Origin: Rhipicephalus microplus
Taxonomy: Eukaryota; Arthropoda; Arachnida; Ixodida; Ixodidae
DNA length: 64,000 nt
NCBI RefSeq assembly: GCF_043290135.1
Contig: NC_134702.1
Span: 193,844,491-193,908,490, forward strand
Reading direction: 5' to 3'
The notes beneath the pieces were generated by a model. The model saw nothing but the letters and a program-made list of their open reading frames with translations. It was not told where the DNA came from and searched no databases. This document shows positions 46,500-58,257 of this stretch, piece after piece (position 1 is the stretch's first letter; every line of letters begins with the position of its first letter). The position numbers were made by a program, and so were the translations under genes.

Positions 46500-47705
46500 T
46501 TTTTTCCGTTGCACCCAGTCCAGTGGCCTGATTGGCCTTGGCAGAAACTCGGCATGGACATCATCGGTCCATTGCATAATGTTCCGCAAAATGCCCGGTT
46601 CATTGTTTCTCTCATCGACTACCATTCCAAATGGCCAGAAATTTGTTTCACACATACGGTTCTGAGGTCATCATTGAATTTCTGTCTTCAATCTTCAGCC
46701 GGGAAGGGTTTCCTAATGCCATAGTTACGGACAGTGGTCCACAGTTTCAGTCCCAACATTTCGAGGCTTTTCTTTCACAACGAGGAATTCAGCACTTGAG
46801 GTCATCAGTTTTCTATTCCCAATCAAATGGCCAAATCGAGCGCTTTAATCGCGTTCTGAAGGAACATATCCAGATCGCCCAATTAGAGCACCGTCCCCTC
46901 AAGCAAGTCTTGACTGAATGTTTAGCTTCGTACAGGTTCACACCACAAGGCACCACTGGAGTGTCTCCTGCTCAACATCTCCACGGTAGGCAACCGCGAG
47001 TTGCTCTTGACAGTCTCTTTGCCTCGTAACATAGCAGTGTCTTCTCCTGATCAAATTCGTACCAGGGTTTTTTTTCTCGTCAACAAGCAATGAAAAAAGT
47101 ATGTCGACACCCGTCGAGGTGCAAAGCAGCCCAAAGTTCGCACTGGCGATCTAGTCAAGGTTCGTGTGCCAGGAAAGCGCCCCAAGTATCGGGGTCCTCA
47201 CAAAGTCTTGGGCCAGGTTAGCCCCACTTCTTTTCGCTTAAGTGATGGTAACATCTGGAATGCTTCGCTCCTTGTTATTTTTCATACGGATTCGCCTTCA
47301 ACACCTAAAAGTCTTCCTCATCACGTTCCGTCCACGCCTTTCAACTATGCATCAGACTGTTACATGTGGCCTCCATGTACAGGCATTTCTTCTTCAAGTG
47401 GGTAGGAGTTACCAGTCGGTGTCGCTGGTTCAAGTACACAAAGTCATACGGTTCACTTCGAACCTTCAAATACCACTGAGACCGTTGAACCGCACTTCGG
47501 TCCGCAAAATTCTTCCGAAGCTCATGCTGCGAGCTCTGATGACACCGCAAATTTTAACGCTCGTTCAGAGCCTTCACAATCTTCCACTGATCTTGATGTG
47601 TCACATCAGAGCAGAAGTGACCAAGGTGCAGAGACACCCGATTCTACACCCAAAAAGGCCCGCCCTAAGCGGAAGCGGCAGAAGCCCCGTCGGTTCGAAG
47701 ACCAT
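46500..47705 (+). pseudogene. Gypsy integrase core and C-terminus, frameshifted
   Basis: Continues pol after the inserted element. Integrase core: LGMDIIGPL (first catalytic Asp, about 46557), VTDSGPQF (second Asp, about 46729) and NGQIERFN (Glu, about 46838). A one-base frameshift near 46655-46665 and further breaks after 47029 separate the blocks. The C-terminal integrase domain follows (KVRTGDLVKVRVPGKRPKYRG, about 47131-47190), then a tail ending KRKRQKPRRFEDH near 47705. The DDE triad is present but the protein cannot be made intact. Confidence 0.85.
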
Positions 47706-47905
47706 GTGATGAAACTCTTGTTCCGAACAGTTGTGTACATTTTTTTGTTTCTCAGTGCATTTTCAGGACTCGTAGTGTGCGAGTTCGGTGTGCCGTGCTC
47801 CGAATTTTCATGTGTTCTAACGTACATACCTTGTATATACTTTTGTATTGATCATGTATAAATATAAACAGTGCATAGGTGAACTTTTTTCGAGGAGGGG
47901 ATGGT

Positions 47906-48144
47906 TGTTGTGTTCTGGGTTTCGGTTTCGGATTGACATGTGAGGATGCCGGGGGGCGCCGCTCTGGCATCTAGGATTTCAAGGCGACTGTAAAATAAAG
48001 GAGTGCGGTTGTGTGCTTTTCTTTCGGCGCGTCGCGCCAACCCGCGTGATCGGGCTGGTCGGTGACCCCGCCGGTCGCGTACGTCTCCGGCGGCCGTCTT
48101 CTTCTTCTTCTGCTTCGTTGGGACCAGCCAGCCCCAACACAGCA
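47906..48144 (+). repeat. 3' LTR of the gypsy at 42-48 kb
   Basis: Same length as the 5' LTR, ends ACAGCA, followed by the ATATG duplication and then the continuation of repeat X (ACTTGCTAAT). Confidence 0.92.
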
Positions 48145-48665
48145 ATATGACTTGCTAATAATTTCACGGTGATGTAACATATTGTCAGACTCATTTCGAT
48201 CCCCGTAGAGCAACAGCTTAGGAGCGGCGGCTGCAGCCAAAACTCCGCGAACCTCCGTGCCGCTAACAAGTCGGCGAGTCCTAAGCGAGTGAAGTCGTTT
48301 AGCTCGAACAAGCGAATGCGAGACAAAACACGGCGTTGCACGCAGAGTGTCTGCCGCCAGCGAATTTTGAAAAAGAAAGCTAGCGTACGCTTCGCCGCCG
48401 CCACGAACAGCGCCGAGCTGGTTTAGAGCTAGCGCCGAAGAAATCGACAGTAATGCGGCCCTTTTCCACAAACTCGAGCGAGTGCAGCGTGCAAAGGCGA
48501 GTCCGCCGCCGCGGCCAACGGACGGTGCCGGGCTGCTTGCGACTGACTGACGGGAAAGCCAACTGCAATGGCGACCTATTTTCAATGAGTTCCGACGCTA
48601 GCGAATGCCCCGCCAGCGCGTGCTGGTGCACTTGCAGCGCGCGACATACTACAACCAAGCTCTTT
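48145..48665. repeat. Repeat X, copy A, right part
   Basis: Continues repeat X after the gypsy; matches 63506-64000, which is cut by the window edge. The similarity runs at least to CGCGCGACATACTACAA (about 48655). Relative to copy B it has a 13-bp gain, ACTGACGGGAAAG-like, near 48545-48557. The minus strand has an open frame shared by both copies (SSALALNQLGAVRGGGEAYA and SLVRAKR...YSLR-type), possibly a first exon; no domain recognised. Confidence 0.75.
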
Positions 48666-49707
48666 ACGAGAACCCGCAACGTGTTTTCGACGACTGCCAA
48701 CACATCGACGAGGTCTCAGTCTAATATCGTCAGCCCGGAGCTCATCGCGGCGGCGAAGACAAGTGAGCACTCGATGAGCGAGCGTACGGAAGGCCGACGG
48801 CAATGGCGTCCTGTTTCAAGCGGTCGCAAAGCACAGGCGAACTGCAGACGTCGAAGCTGACCTTCGCGGTGCATTTCGTGCGTGGGATATACAACACGAC
48901 CAAGCCCGTTGCCGGCAAGCGGAATCCGTGTCGCACACGCGACAAATAGAGTAGAATAAAGAATGATAACCTACTTGCCTTTGAATCCAGCGCTGTTTTC
49001 TGCCCTGAGTAGGACTGAAATATATATCCGATAGGCCTGTTGACTTTTCGGCCGCCATATTGGCCTCCACAATTGTGACTGTCGCGGGTTGGTCGTGACT
49101 ATCTTGAAGCCTGAGATATACAGCGCGGCGTGGTGACGTGTCGAGGCTTGCTCCAGACTTCATGGGTGCAGCAAAACGCAAAAGCAGCAGCCCACGCTCA
49201 TCCAAGCGTACACACAAGCACCACGTCGTAATTCTTAGATCGTCGAATCCCGGCGGCCGTGGTCGAGCACTTCGAGCACGACGCACCGCGAACCGTCGCC
49301 GGCGAAATATGGAGGAAGACTGAGCCAGCAGGGAGGAGAAAGACATGTGTTCTGTGGAGAAGAAGGATTGTCATCTCAACGGTATATCCATTCATCGTGC
49401 GCACCTATTGGGCTCGGTTACTTCTTTTTCGGGAAAATTTGTCTTAGAGTGTACATTAAGCATTATCTGTCAAAAAAGGGTTGCTACGTTATACTCGCGG
49501 GGCATTACCTCCGTGGTTTTAAAAAAGTTTAGCGAACGTTGGGCGCAGTGCCATGAATACAGTGAACAAGTATTTACCATGAACTCGAGCTCGTTAAAGG
49601 TGGGAAGTAGACACGAAGCGCAAGTCGTAAGAAAGAGTGTGCATGCTACGTCTCGTTTAGTCCTTGGAATGTCCGCTAGATGGCGGTGCATATGCGGATT
49701 ATATGAT
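48666..49707. other. Unassigned sequence, probably still repeat X at its start
   Basis: Because copy B runs off the window, I cannot tell where repeat X ends here. Open frames on both strands show basic, low-complexity composition. No domain recognised. Confidence 0.45.
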
Positions 49708-49722
49708 GAAAAGATGCGAGAA

Positions 49723-49965
49723 TTGAATGATTGATTTGTGGGGTTTAACGTCCCAAAACCACGATATGATTATGAGAGACGCCGTAGTGGAGGGCTCCGG
49801 AAATTTTGACCACCTGGGGTTCTTTAACCTGCACCCGAATCTGAGCCCACGGGCCTACAACATTTCCGCCTCCATCGGAAATGCAGCCGCCGCCGCCGGG
49901 ATTCGAACCCGCGCCCTGTGGGTCAGCAGCCGAGTACCTTAGCCACTAGACCACCGTGGCGGGGC
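49723..49965 (-). mobile_element. Ruka-like SINE, young copy
   Basis: Full-length with a good head (reverse complement shows GTGGTCTAGTGGCTAAGG and GGTTCGAATCCCGG). Flanked by a 15-bp duplication GAAAA(G/A)ATGCGAGAA at 49708-49722 and 49966-49980 with one mismatch. Confidence 0.92.
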
Positions 49966-49982
49966 GAAAAAATGCGAGAAGG

Positions 49983-50250
49983 TGGTACTTGGAGTGTTGA
50001 ATAGACGGACGAACGGACACTCAGACAGATGCATGGACGGACTCACCGATGGCTGCACCGACGGATGGACGCATGGACGGACGCAGGGGCGGATGCATGG
50101 ACGAACTCAGGGATGGACGCCCAGATGGACGTGCGGACGCACGAACAGACGCACGCACGGACGGGCGAATGGACGCACGGACGGTCACACAGACGGACGC
50201 ATGGATTGACGGAAGCAAGAACGAATGGACGGACGGATGCTTCGCCCAAC
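49983..50250 (+). repeat. GGAC/GATG-type degenerate minisatellite
   Basis: About 250 bp of imperfect tetranucleotide-based units such as ATGGACGGACGC. It explains the long Arg/Thr/Asp frames on both strands, which are not genes. Confidence 0.9.
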
Positions 50251-50427
50251 TCTCCATTATTCAGTCAATGGATATGCTGCCATTTTTTTCTTTCATTATT
50301 TATTTAGTTACAATGAACGACGCACAATTCGATGTTTTTTGCAGCGCACCGCACATTTATTTGTATCACACAAAATGTCTCTGCGATATCTTATCAAGAA
50401 AAAAATATACGCTTAGAGGCAACTTCA

Positions 50428-50762
50428 CTGTCCAGCAATATTTTACGAGCTGCGGAGTTCACCGTAGCCGTGGCTCAGTGGATAGGGCGTCCGCCTCGGC
50501 TTCGGAAGGCAGGTGGTTCGAATCCTGCCGCCGGTAACCCAGCGGTATATTGGGGAAGGCGTCCCCCCGACCCGGCGCCCGGTTGTTTACGGGGTACGTG
50601 AACGCCTGGGGAGAATCCGCCAGCAGCTGTGCGCTGCTGGGGCATTACATATGAATGAACGCTAACCCGAAAGGGCGGTTCTTCTGTCGGCTATGCGCTT
50701 TGGGAAGAAGCGCATAGTAATCTACGCCGCCTATCCGTAGGGACGTCGGATCCTCCTTTTTT
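50428..50762 (+). mobile_element. tRNA-derived SINE (family B), copy 2
   Basis: Box A TGGCTCAGTGG (50471-50481), perfect box B GGTTCGAATCC (50515-50525), body shared with 27636-27975 and a T-run end (CTCCTTTTTTTG, about 50752-50762). Sequence upstream of the head (CTGTCCAGCAATATTTTACG) is also shared. This copy has the better promoter boxes of the two. Confidence 0.82.
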
Positions 50763-52235
50763 TGTCTATATTTCGCATAAGTGTTGCTGCAACAGTTGAA
50801 CAAATATTTGCCGAAGCTGCGTATGTTATAGGCCATTTTTCTGCCTTTATTATATGATGTTACGATATGGAGAATTTTCTATCTCAGTTACGTTGTTGTA
50901 AGTCAGGAAGTCATGAAAATTGATGAAAGTTATCCCGAAATATTGTCGGGAAATCATTCGCCCATGATTGTTCAAAACAATTGTTGTCGTCGTAGTTTCC
51001 AAAATTGTACGTGCGCATCATAGAGGTCTTGATGCACCTTTCTGTGCCTTCGTGTTTATAGTAAAGATGGCGTTCGAGTCGTGTTCATTAATTTTATTTT
51101 TTTTCAGTCCCATTGACACGTGCAGTTGTGCTTGAGGTGGCATCGTTGCACGAATTTCATGTGCCTGCAACATCTATGAATGCGATGTCGTCACATTCTA
51201 ACATCGTATGGAAGGTGTGTGGGCGTGAAAGAAGAATTGGAAGCTCTTGGCGAAATAGCTATGCCTGGCAACATGAACACGCGCAATTGTTCGAGATGCG
51301 CATTACTGTCAAATTCGATTTTCTCGGTAGACTTCATTATGCGAGAAGGCCCCCTTCTTGTGCCTGCACGACGCCTAGTTTTTGAAAAGCATACCTTAAG
51401 AAAATAATTGAAATAAAGAGCCGCAGATTTCCCTTGTCTGGCCTTTGTCTATTTTGCGCAGAACGTTGCCTAAATCACTTGATCCACAGTACTTTTTTTA
51501 TGTAAAAGAGCTTACTAAAATTTGAAACAGCCTACTAGCTATCACGGAGCATATCTTATCCAGTTTAGTAATTACAGACGCGTACACGCCGTGCAGTTGG
51601 GAGTACACAGGTACAATGTGTCCCGCTACGCTTCCTAATTAAATTAGTTTTGCCCCTTTCATTTTTTATACACCTGAAAGGCAGCTCGTTTTGTGGCATA
51701 TATGAGTGCAATTTTCCTACGTAAACTTTCAAATAAATAGATATATAAGTACTGTCGCGTGTTTTTCGGAAAAGATCTGAAAAAGGAGGAAGCTGGTCAG
51801 CTGAAGGTCTCATTACATGCAATGTCTAAAGCTTGATGTGCTGTAATCAGTTGAATTCTTCAGCCTGCTTCGTTATTACAAAAACATGAGGGCAGTCTTG
51901 TTTTGTAGTTTTAAAGAAATGCCAGGTCTGTGTAGAAGGCGCACCACAGTCACAGCGAAAGCTAGAAGAGTGACCTTTCAAGCCCTTTCTAAACACTCAT
52001 CGAGTAACTGCTGCAAGCACACTTGCTGGGGGCCCACTGCAGCATTTTTAATAAGCATTTATTTGTAGTAGACCAGCATACGTTATATGCTACTTTTCGT
52101 TATTTTTTAAGAAGTGTTGTATCCGCTAAACACTTGCAAGAAATTTCGTTCAAATTGTTCATGCAGGCCCTTATGACGATGAGGAATCATGTCTGAAATG
52201 GGCATGCGCCACTGTTAATAGGCGATGAAAACAAG
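50763..52235. other. Unassigned sequence
   Basis: Short frames only; no domain, repeat copy or RNA feature supported. Confidence 0.5.
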
Positions 52236-52620
52236 CTTTTTATGGGTCGAAGGCATGGACAACCCACTCGATCGTTACGCTATTCACATTGTGTGACGCC
52301 TCGCTGCTCTTTTGCTGCTCTAAAAGGCTTTATTACTCATATTAACGCAATTACTTTCCCAACATCAAGCCTGCGCAAGGCAAGTTTGCGAACAAGTACT
52401 AAGCACCGGTGTAGCACAGGGGTAGAATACTGGGCTCGCAAGCAGCCGACCCACGTCTGAGCCGCGCTCTGGCCTTGGTACTGTCTTTTTTTTCTTATTT
52501 CGCGATATCGGTTACAAATACCGGCGGTGGCAGACAACTATGACGTCACGCGTGACCCAAGTTTGATCTCGTAACAGCTCTCGCTGTAAAAAGAACACAG
52601 CCGATCTTCGGTCGCAGCAA
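52236..52620 (+). mobile_element. SINE-like family C, copy 2
   Basis: Internal tRNA-like segment GCACCGGTGTAGCACAGGGG...CCACGTCTGAGCC (about 52404-52463), with conserved sequence before it (GTTACGCTATTC, AACGCAATTACTTTCCC) and after it (CTTTTTTTTCTTATTTCGCG, GACAACTATGACGTCACGCG). The copy at 33985-34366 matches on both sides in the opposite orientation. The segment after the tRNA part also contains a TGACGTCA site. Confidence 0.62.
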
Positions 52621-53243
52621 TTGGTAAAACACAAAAATAAAAGGAGTCTTCACGGAGGTTTCGAAGCAATCATTGTGCCTTGTTTCACAGCGATGGCAAA
52701 TAAATTAATGCTATGGCAAGAAATTGTGAAGTCACGTGAAGAACGACAGGCAGTTCGGAACTTGCAGCTCGCTGTTCAAGCAGAAAGGTCAAACGGAAAC
52801 AAAATAGACTGGATGAACGTGAATTAACAGCTGTCACAGATCGAGGCTCAAAGCTCAGCGCTCTAACATTATGAATGACGCACGAGACAAGCACAGAAGT
52901 AAACACAAGACGAGCGTGAATTGAGAATTTTATCGAGGTTTGAACGACCAAAAACAACATTATTGTCATGCAATCTATAAAAAAATGGAGTGACGGGGGA
53001 GTAGTTCTGCCACGCGACAATAATTGTCATCTGACTTCCTCTCGTTTCTTTGCCTGAAAACTTGGCACTCGCCACTTCCCTATCAAGGATTCTATGTCAC
53101 GATGATAACTCCTGCGCTTTTCGTGACCAGGAACTGCTTGACGTGGCGGTAATGCCAGGAAAGTATGTGAACAAGAGGACGATTATTGTTGCGTGGCAGA
53201 AATACTCTCCAAATACTCGATTTTTTCTTAGAGCGGGAAAGAC
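52621..53243. other. Unassigned sequence
   Basis: A short frame at 52694-52827 reads MANKLMLWQEIVKSREERQA, helix-like, but it is too short to name. Nothing else supported. Confidence 0.4.
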
Positions 53244-53325
53244 GCATAATGGAGGGCTCCAAAAATATTGACCACCCGAGGTTCTTGTAGCAGCACATAA
53301 ATCTAAGTATATTGGCAAGCGCTAA
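53244..53325 (-). mobile_element. Ruka-like SINE fragment
   Basis: CATAATGGAGGGCTCCAAAA, TTGACCACCCGAGGTTCTT and CACATAAATCTAAGTA match the central body of the family with many changes. No head or ends remain. Confidence 0.7.
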
Positions 53326-53699
53326 GTAACAGCTTCCACAGTCTGAGCAGTGAGCTGTCGCGTGTGTGATTAGGGCAGCATTAAAAGTGACCTTCGTGCT
53401 CTTTGCAGTGTCGACGCCATGGAGGACGAAACGTACAGCAGCCGCGATAACGGCATAAGCGCGCACGCATTGCAACGTGTGCAGCTATGACCTTTAAACT
53501 GAATCCTCCTGTCTGTCCCACCATTTTGCTATTTATAATAAACGCAAGATTTCATTGGCCATCTTCGAGCAACGCCGACAATACATCGTGTATATAAGTA
53601 GTAAACATATTACAGAGGAATAGTGAAGACAGGTGATGTTTGATAAGGCAGGCCTCTTGTCATAGGCCTCCTGTGAGATCAAAGTTCTTCACATTGGAT

Positions 53700-54030
53700 G
53701 AACTCACCGTGGAAACCGGGTTAGGATGTCCTTCCAAGAACAAAGAAAGTGCATTACTGTCCCTGGATGGGCATGTTCGTCGCTAGCGGTAACTTACGAA
53801 AGAATTGCGTTCAGATAAAAATATTAGAATAGGCACATCTGTTTTACGTGGGTTCTCTACGTACAAAAATAACATATATTATATGCTCTAATTTTAATAA
53901 ATGACCTTGTCACCACAATTTTAGAGCATATTGAGTCACCAGGGAAACCGGGAAAGGATGTCCCCCTAACAACAAAGAAAGTGCAATACCATCCTTGGGT
54001 GAGCATGTTCTTCGGTAAAGGCAACTGTAC
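53700..54030. repeat. Diverged direct repeat of ~95 bp
   Basis: The block at 53700-53792 (GGAAACCGGGTTAGGATGTC ... GGGCATGTTCGTC) recurs at 53934-54028 (GGAAACCGGGAAAGGATGTC ... GAGCATGTTCTTC), about 235 bp apart. Unclassified. Confidence 0.6.
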
Positions 54031-54657
54031 TATCGTGCGTCTGACGCGACGCACGGATAATACAGGGCACAGCACCGAAACGCCGACCGTGAAGTACGCA
54101 GTAGCCGGTAGCCAAGCAGGTCCTCTCATTATATGACACAAGCATCGCTATATATACAGATATGCGATGCCCTCTAACGAACCAAACAGGTTCCAAAACC
54201 GGAACCAAAACGCCGATACCACGTCGCCTCCCCCACCTGTATTGAAGATGATGTGATCCTCCACGCAACCAATGCACAGAATACGATGTACAGAACACAG
54301 CTGAGTAAGAAAATACACAACAAAACAGCGTGAAGAATAACACAGCAAACGCACAAAAATACAAATGTAATGTACAGTTGAGAAAGCATAATACGTAACA
54401 CAAGCACAAACTGCACGTAGCACAACTAATGACGAGGAATTAAAAATCAATAGCATGCAGACAAACAATACAACAACAAGGAACATTGGCAATCACCACC
54501 ACATCGTCCCCTTCTCTGAGAGAGGATATCCGCATAGTCACTGTCCTGTTTGTGTCTACCGCGCCGATGCCGGTGCCATTTCCACAGGCGGCAACTGTAC
54601 TGTCACTGCCCACAGCAGTCCCGTGGAGCGAGAGAATAGATCCATGGTGAAGTAACG
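54031..54657. other. Unassigned sequence
   Basis: Flanks the older gypsy on its 3' side; frames on both strands lack recognisable features. Confidence 0.5.
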
Positions 54658-54823
54658 CAACGTAGTGGCAACACGAACTGAACAGTTTATTCCTTGATAC
54701 AAGGTCCATTTTACAGTATGAAACCACGTGGAACACGAGTGACAGGCGAGTACATCGGGGCTGGTGTGCTAGCTAGTGATAAGGGGATGGGCGGGTGATA
54801 GTGGTTTATTTCCCAACGCTGCA
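54658..54823 (-). repeat. 3' LTR of the old gypsy
   Basis: Starts TGCAGCGTTGG after the polypurine tract AAAAGGGGAAGAGA (54824-54838), contains GGAATAAACTG and ends TTACTTCA. Confidence 0.75.
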
Positions 54824-54835
54824 TCTCTTCCCCTT

Positions 54836-55735
54836 TTAAAAACCGAGTCGTTCCGGAGCGTGTCGTGTTCGCGTTGAACGACGGAGTAGATTTGGGACTG
54901 CTTCCGGCGCCCTGGTTGCTCGCGTCAAGACGGGAGACTGAGGGGTCGCCGGACTGGAGTCAATGGTCACTGGACTGGCTTCTCGAGCGTCTGGGGCCGG
55001 CTTAGCTTCCGCTGGACTTGTGCCGGCTGCCGATAGGTTCTTTCCCGGCGTGCTTGACGTCAGCCGTGCCCTCAGCTGGTCGACATGCCGGCGCTGGGTC
55101 TCCAGGGGGGTGTCCACTTTCACCATCCGTTTGCCGTCTGTTGCTATTACTGTCCCTGGAAGCAATTTCTACCCTTGTTGAAATTGGCGGGACCAGATGG
55201 GCTTTCCGGGTGGAAAAGGGGGTAGTGTTGTGACCGAAACAGGTCGTTCTCGGGTAGCCTCGCCCTCTGCAGGCACTGCCTCTGCTGGAAAGTGGGCGGA
55301 CAACCTTGTCCGGGGCTCGAATCTCAGCAGCAGTTGGGCTGATGATTTGCCACTCTCGAGAGGCGTAGGTCTCTAACGGAACAGAAGACAAGACAATTTT
55401 TCTTGCAATGTGCCGTGCTTATTTTTTTTGAGGCCCTGTTTTATTGTTCGCACCGCTCGCTCCGCTAGTCCATTTGATTGAGGGTGGTACGGCGCCATCC
55501 GGGCTTGGCGCACGCTATTTTCACGCATGAACTCTGCCATCGTCGCCATCGAAAACTGGGGGCCGTTGTCAGAAACCACACACTGTCGGATACCAAAACA
55601 AGCAAAAGTTTCCCTAAGCAAGTAAATAGTTGTGTCTGTGGTAGCTGTTTTTAGCGGCACTGCTTCTATCCACTTTGTTTCCGCGTCAACTTGGACGAAA
55701 ATTAGGTACCCATCAACAGGACCTGCGAAATCCAT
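54836..55735 (-). pseudogene. Integrase core and C-terminus of the old gypsy
   Basis: The core resumes after the RTE insert: MDFAGPVDGYLIFVQVDAET (first Asp), VVSDNGPQF (second Asp) and HPQSNGLAERAVRTIKQG (Glu). It is interrupted again at 55368-55247. The C-terminal part (55165-54836) has LPGTVIATDG and ends RRSTRTRHAPERLGF, the usual basic gypsy terminus, right before the polypurine tract. Confidence 0.83.
55247..55368 (+). mobile_element. 122-bp SINE-like insert (family F), copy 1
   Basis: TTCTCGGGTAGCCTCG...TCTCGAGAGGCGTAG; contains a box-B-like GGGCTCGAATCTC but no good box A. Identical in length to the inverted copy at 58258-58379, with few differences. Sits inside gypsy integrase coding sequence. 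Confidence 0.65.
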
Positions 55736-55843
55736 GTGAACTCGGAACCATTGCTTCCCTGTCTTAGGCTAAGGTGATGGCACTTGCGCCGCTGGCATGG
55801 ACCACCCTTTCACACACTGAGGACATTTTTGCACCAACCGTTC

Positions 55844-55856
55844 AATCATCATCATT

Positions 55857-55887
<31 letters not shown>

Positions 55888-56607
55888 GCCTGAGTACATC
55901 CACTGCAGGACAAAGGCCTCTCCCATGTTCCGCCAGTTAACTCGGTCCTATGCTTGCTGCTGCCAATTTATACCCACAAACTTCTTAATCTCATCTACCC
56001 ACCTAACCTTCTGTCTCCCCCTAACCCGCTTGCCTTCTCTTGGAATCCAGTTAGTTACTCTTAACGACAAGCAGCTATCCTGTCTACGCGCTACATGGCC
56101 GGCCCATGTCCATTTCTTCTTCTTGATTTCAGCCATGATATCCTTAACCCCCGTTTGTTCCGTAATCCACTCTGCTCTCTTCTTGTCTCTTGAGGTTACA
56201 CTAACCACTTTTCTTTCCATTGGCCGCTGCGTCGTCCTCAACTTAAGCTGAGCCCTCTTTGTAAGTCTCCAGGTTTCTGCTCCGTAGCTAAGTACCGGCA
56301 ATATACAGCTGTTATATACCTTCCTCTTGAGGGATAGTGGCAATCTACCTGTCATAATTCGAGAGTGCTTGCCAAATGTGCTCCACCCCATTCTTATTCT
56401 TCTCGTTACTTCAATCTCGTGGTTCGGCTCCGCGGTTATTACCTGTCCTAAGTAGACATAGTCTTTTACAAATTGAAGTGCACTATTACCTATCTCGAAG
56501 CGCTGCTCTTTTCCGAGGTTGTTGTACATTACTTTCGTTTTCTGCAGATTCATTTTAAGACCCACCTTTCTGATCTCCTTGTCTAACTCCGTAATCATAA
56601 GTTGCAA
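55844..56607 (-). mobile_element. 5'-truncated RTE LINE inserted in gypsy integrase
   Basis: Carries the C-terminal part of the RTE protein (55948-56607: LGQVITAEPNHEIEVTRR, LPVLSYGAETWRLTKRA, WTWAGHVARRQD, KVRWVDEIKKF) and a (TGA)n 3' tail (55844-55886 on the plus strand as TCATCA). Homologous to 32560-33280. The open frame is intact over 219 codons, so this copy is younger than the one at 31 kb. The flanks ATTGCAAC and ATTGAAC suggest a short target duplication. Confidence 0.88.
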
Positions 56608-58257
56608 TATCTTTCAATATCTTTTTCTAATCCTGGGTACCAGAACAGCGTGCGAGCGAGCCTCTTCATGGCTCCAACAACTGGGTGCGTGTCGTGCAGC
56701 TCGTTGAGTAGGCACTGACGGGCTGCCTCTGGAGCGACCACTTGATGACCCCAGTAAACGAGGCTATGGCTCACGACAAGTTCATGTCGGCGCGTGAAGC
56801 ACGGTTGCAGATGCTGCTGCTGCCCTGTAAGACGAGATGGCCAGCCCTGCTCGATCCTCTCCAGGATTTGCCGAAGTGTGCTGTCCTCCTGGGTCAAAGT
56901 AATGGTTTGGTTAGACGGAAGTGCACTTGCGTCCAGACCCTGCGTATAAAGTACGTATTCTGTCACTTCTTGGCTTCGACGTTCATGGTCTCCTGTCAAA
57001 GGCAAGCGACCGAGGGCATCTGCGTTACCGTTTTGGGTTCCCTTGCGGTATTCTAAATTGTACTGGTAAGCTGATAGAAGAAGCGCCCAACGCTGAATTC
57101 GAGCTGCCGCCATCTGCGCGATGGGCTTGTTGGGGTGAAAAAGCGAGGTGAGTGGTTTATGATCTGTCACCAGCGTGAAACAGTTCCCCAGCAAGAAATC
57201 GCAGAATTTGCAAATTTCAAACACCAAGGCCAGCGCTTCTTTCTCTATTTGAGAATAATTGCGCTCTGCTGACGTCAACGTTCTTGAACGAAAAGCTATC
57301 AGGTGATCCACGCCATTATTGCGATGCGATGATACTGCCCCTAAGCCATCTGATAAAGCATCACACTCCAGTCGCAACTCTTTCTGCGGATCGTAGTGAA
57401 CCAGAAAATTTGCCTTTACCAAGGCGCGCTTCGCTTCTTCGAACGCTCTTTGATGTTCTTTTTTCCAATGCCAGCATTGTCCCTTGCCCAGTAAGCGATA
57501 GAGCGGAGCCAAGGTCGTAACCAAATTTGGCAAAAATTTGGAGTAATAGGTTATGAGCCCCAGAAGTGACTTGAGTTGGCTTACCGATGCTGACCTTGGA
57601 GCAGCTGTTGCGGCTTCGAGGTTGTCCCGCATTGGGTGAAGGCCGGTTGCATCAATCTTGTGCCCCAGAAAATGCACTTATTTTTCACGGAACCGACCTT
57701 TGGCTTTGTTCAGTTGGAGGCCATAATCACGAAGTCTCTGGAAAACTTGTCAATGCGTGGCAGTGTCCCGTTCTTTCTCGGCGACTATTATGTCGTCTAG
57801 GTATACACGTACTCTTGGCAAGTCCCGGACTACTGACTCAATGCGCCGCTGGAACAATGCGGGAGCTGACGAGATGCCGAAGGCTAGTTGGTTGTACGAG
57901 TACAAGCCCTGGTGCGTGTTGATGACAGTCATCAGCTTCGCTTCTTCATCAAGCGGGAGCTCGTTATAGGCATTGCTCAAATCCAGTCTAGTGAAGACTT
58001 CTCCCCCGTAAAGCGCGACAAAAATATTATCCACCTTAGGTAAAGGGTATTGTTCCAAGTGAGTGGCCGGACTCACGGTGAGCTTAAAATCACCGCACAA
58101 TTTGATGTCTTCCTTTTTCTTCACCACTGGTACGACGGGAGAAGCCCATTCGGAAACGCTCACCGGAGTTAGGACACCTTGCTGCACGAGGCGGTTGATT
58201 TCTGCTGAGACTGCTTTGCGAAGCGCGAAGGGCACTGGGTGGGCCTTCTCTCTCGAT
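56608..58257 (-). pseudogene. RT, RNase H and integrase start of the old gypsy
   Basis: RT: GVLTPVSVSEWASPVVPVVK, RLDLSNAYNELPLDE, LAFGISSAPALF and VYLDDIIVAEK (intact YLDD). Two in-frame stops lie between 57750 and 57680 (TGA after DTATH, TAA before HFLGHKID). RNase H: CDALSDGLGAV, TLTSAERNYSQIEKEALA, GNADALGRLP. The integrase zinc-binding region (LNELHDTHPVVGAMKRLART) ends at ERYCN, where the RTE fragment is inserted. Confidence 0.85.

Larger units (their letters stand above)
42270..48144 (+). mobile_element. Ty3/gypsy retrotransposon with both LTRs
   Basis: LTRs of 239 bp at both ends, target duplication ATATG (42265-42269 and 48145-48149), gag-pol in one frame, polypurine tract CGAGGAGGGGATGG before the 3' LTR. 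The empty target is preserved in repeat X copy B at 63506-63510. Inactivated by three in-frame stops, frameshifts in the integrase and a 0.6-kb insertion at 45891-46498. LTRs differ at about eight of 239 positions. Confidence 0.95.

Noticed and set aside
50021..50257. Arg/Thr/Asp- and Ser/Val-rich frames of 68-162 codons
   Set aside because: Products of the degenerate GGAC/GATG minisatellite, open in several frames at once.
50465..50540. Possible tRNA gene with perfect A and B boxes
   Set aside because: The same sequence with a 200-bp shared body occurs at 27680; it is the head of a SINE.
53966..54492. Hydrophobic Cys/Val/Leu-rich minus-strand frames
   Set aside because: They result from A/C-rich sequence read in reverse; no topology or conservation supports a membrane protein.
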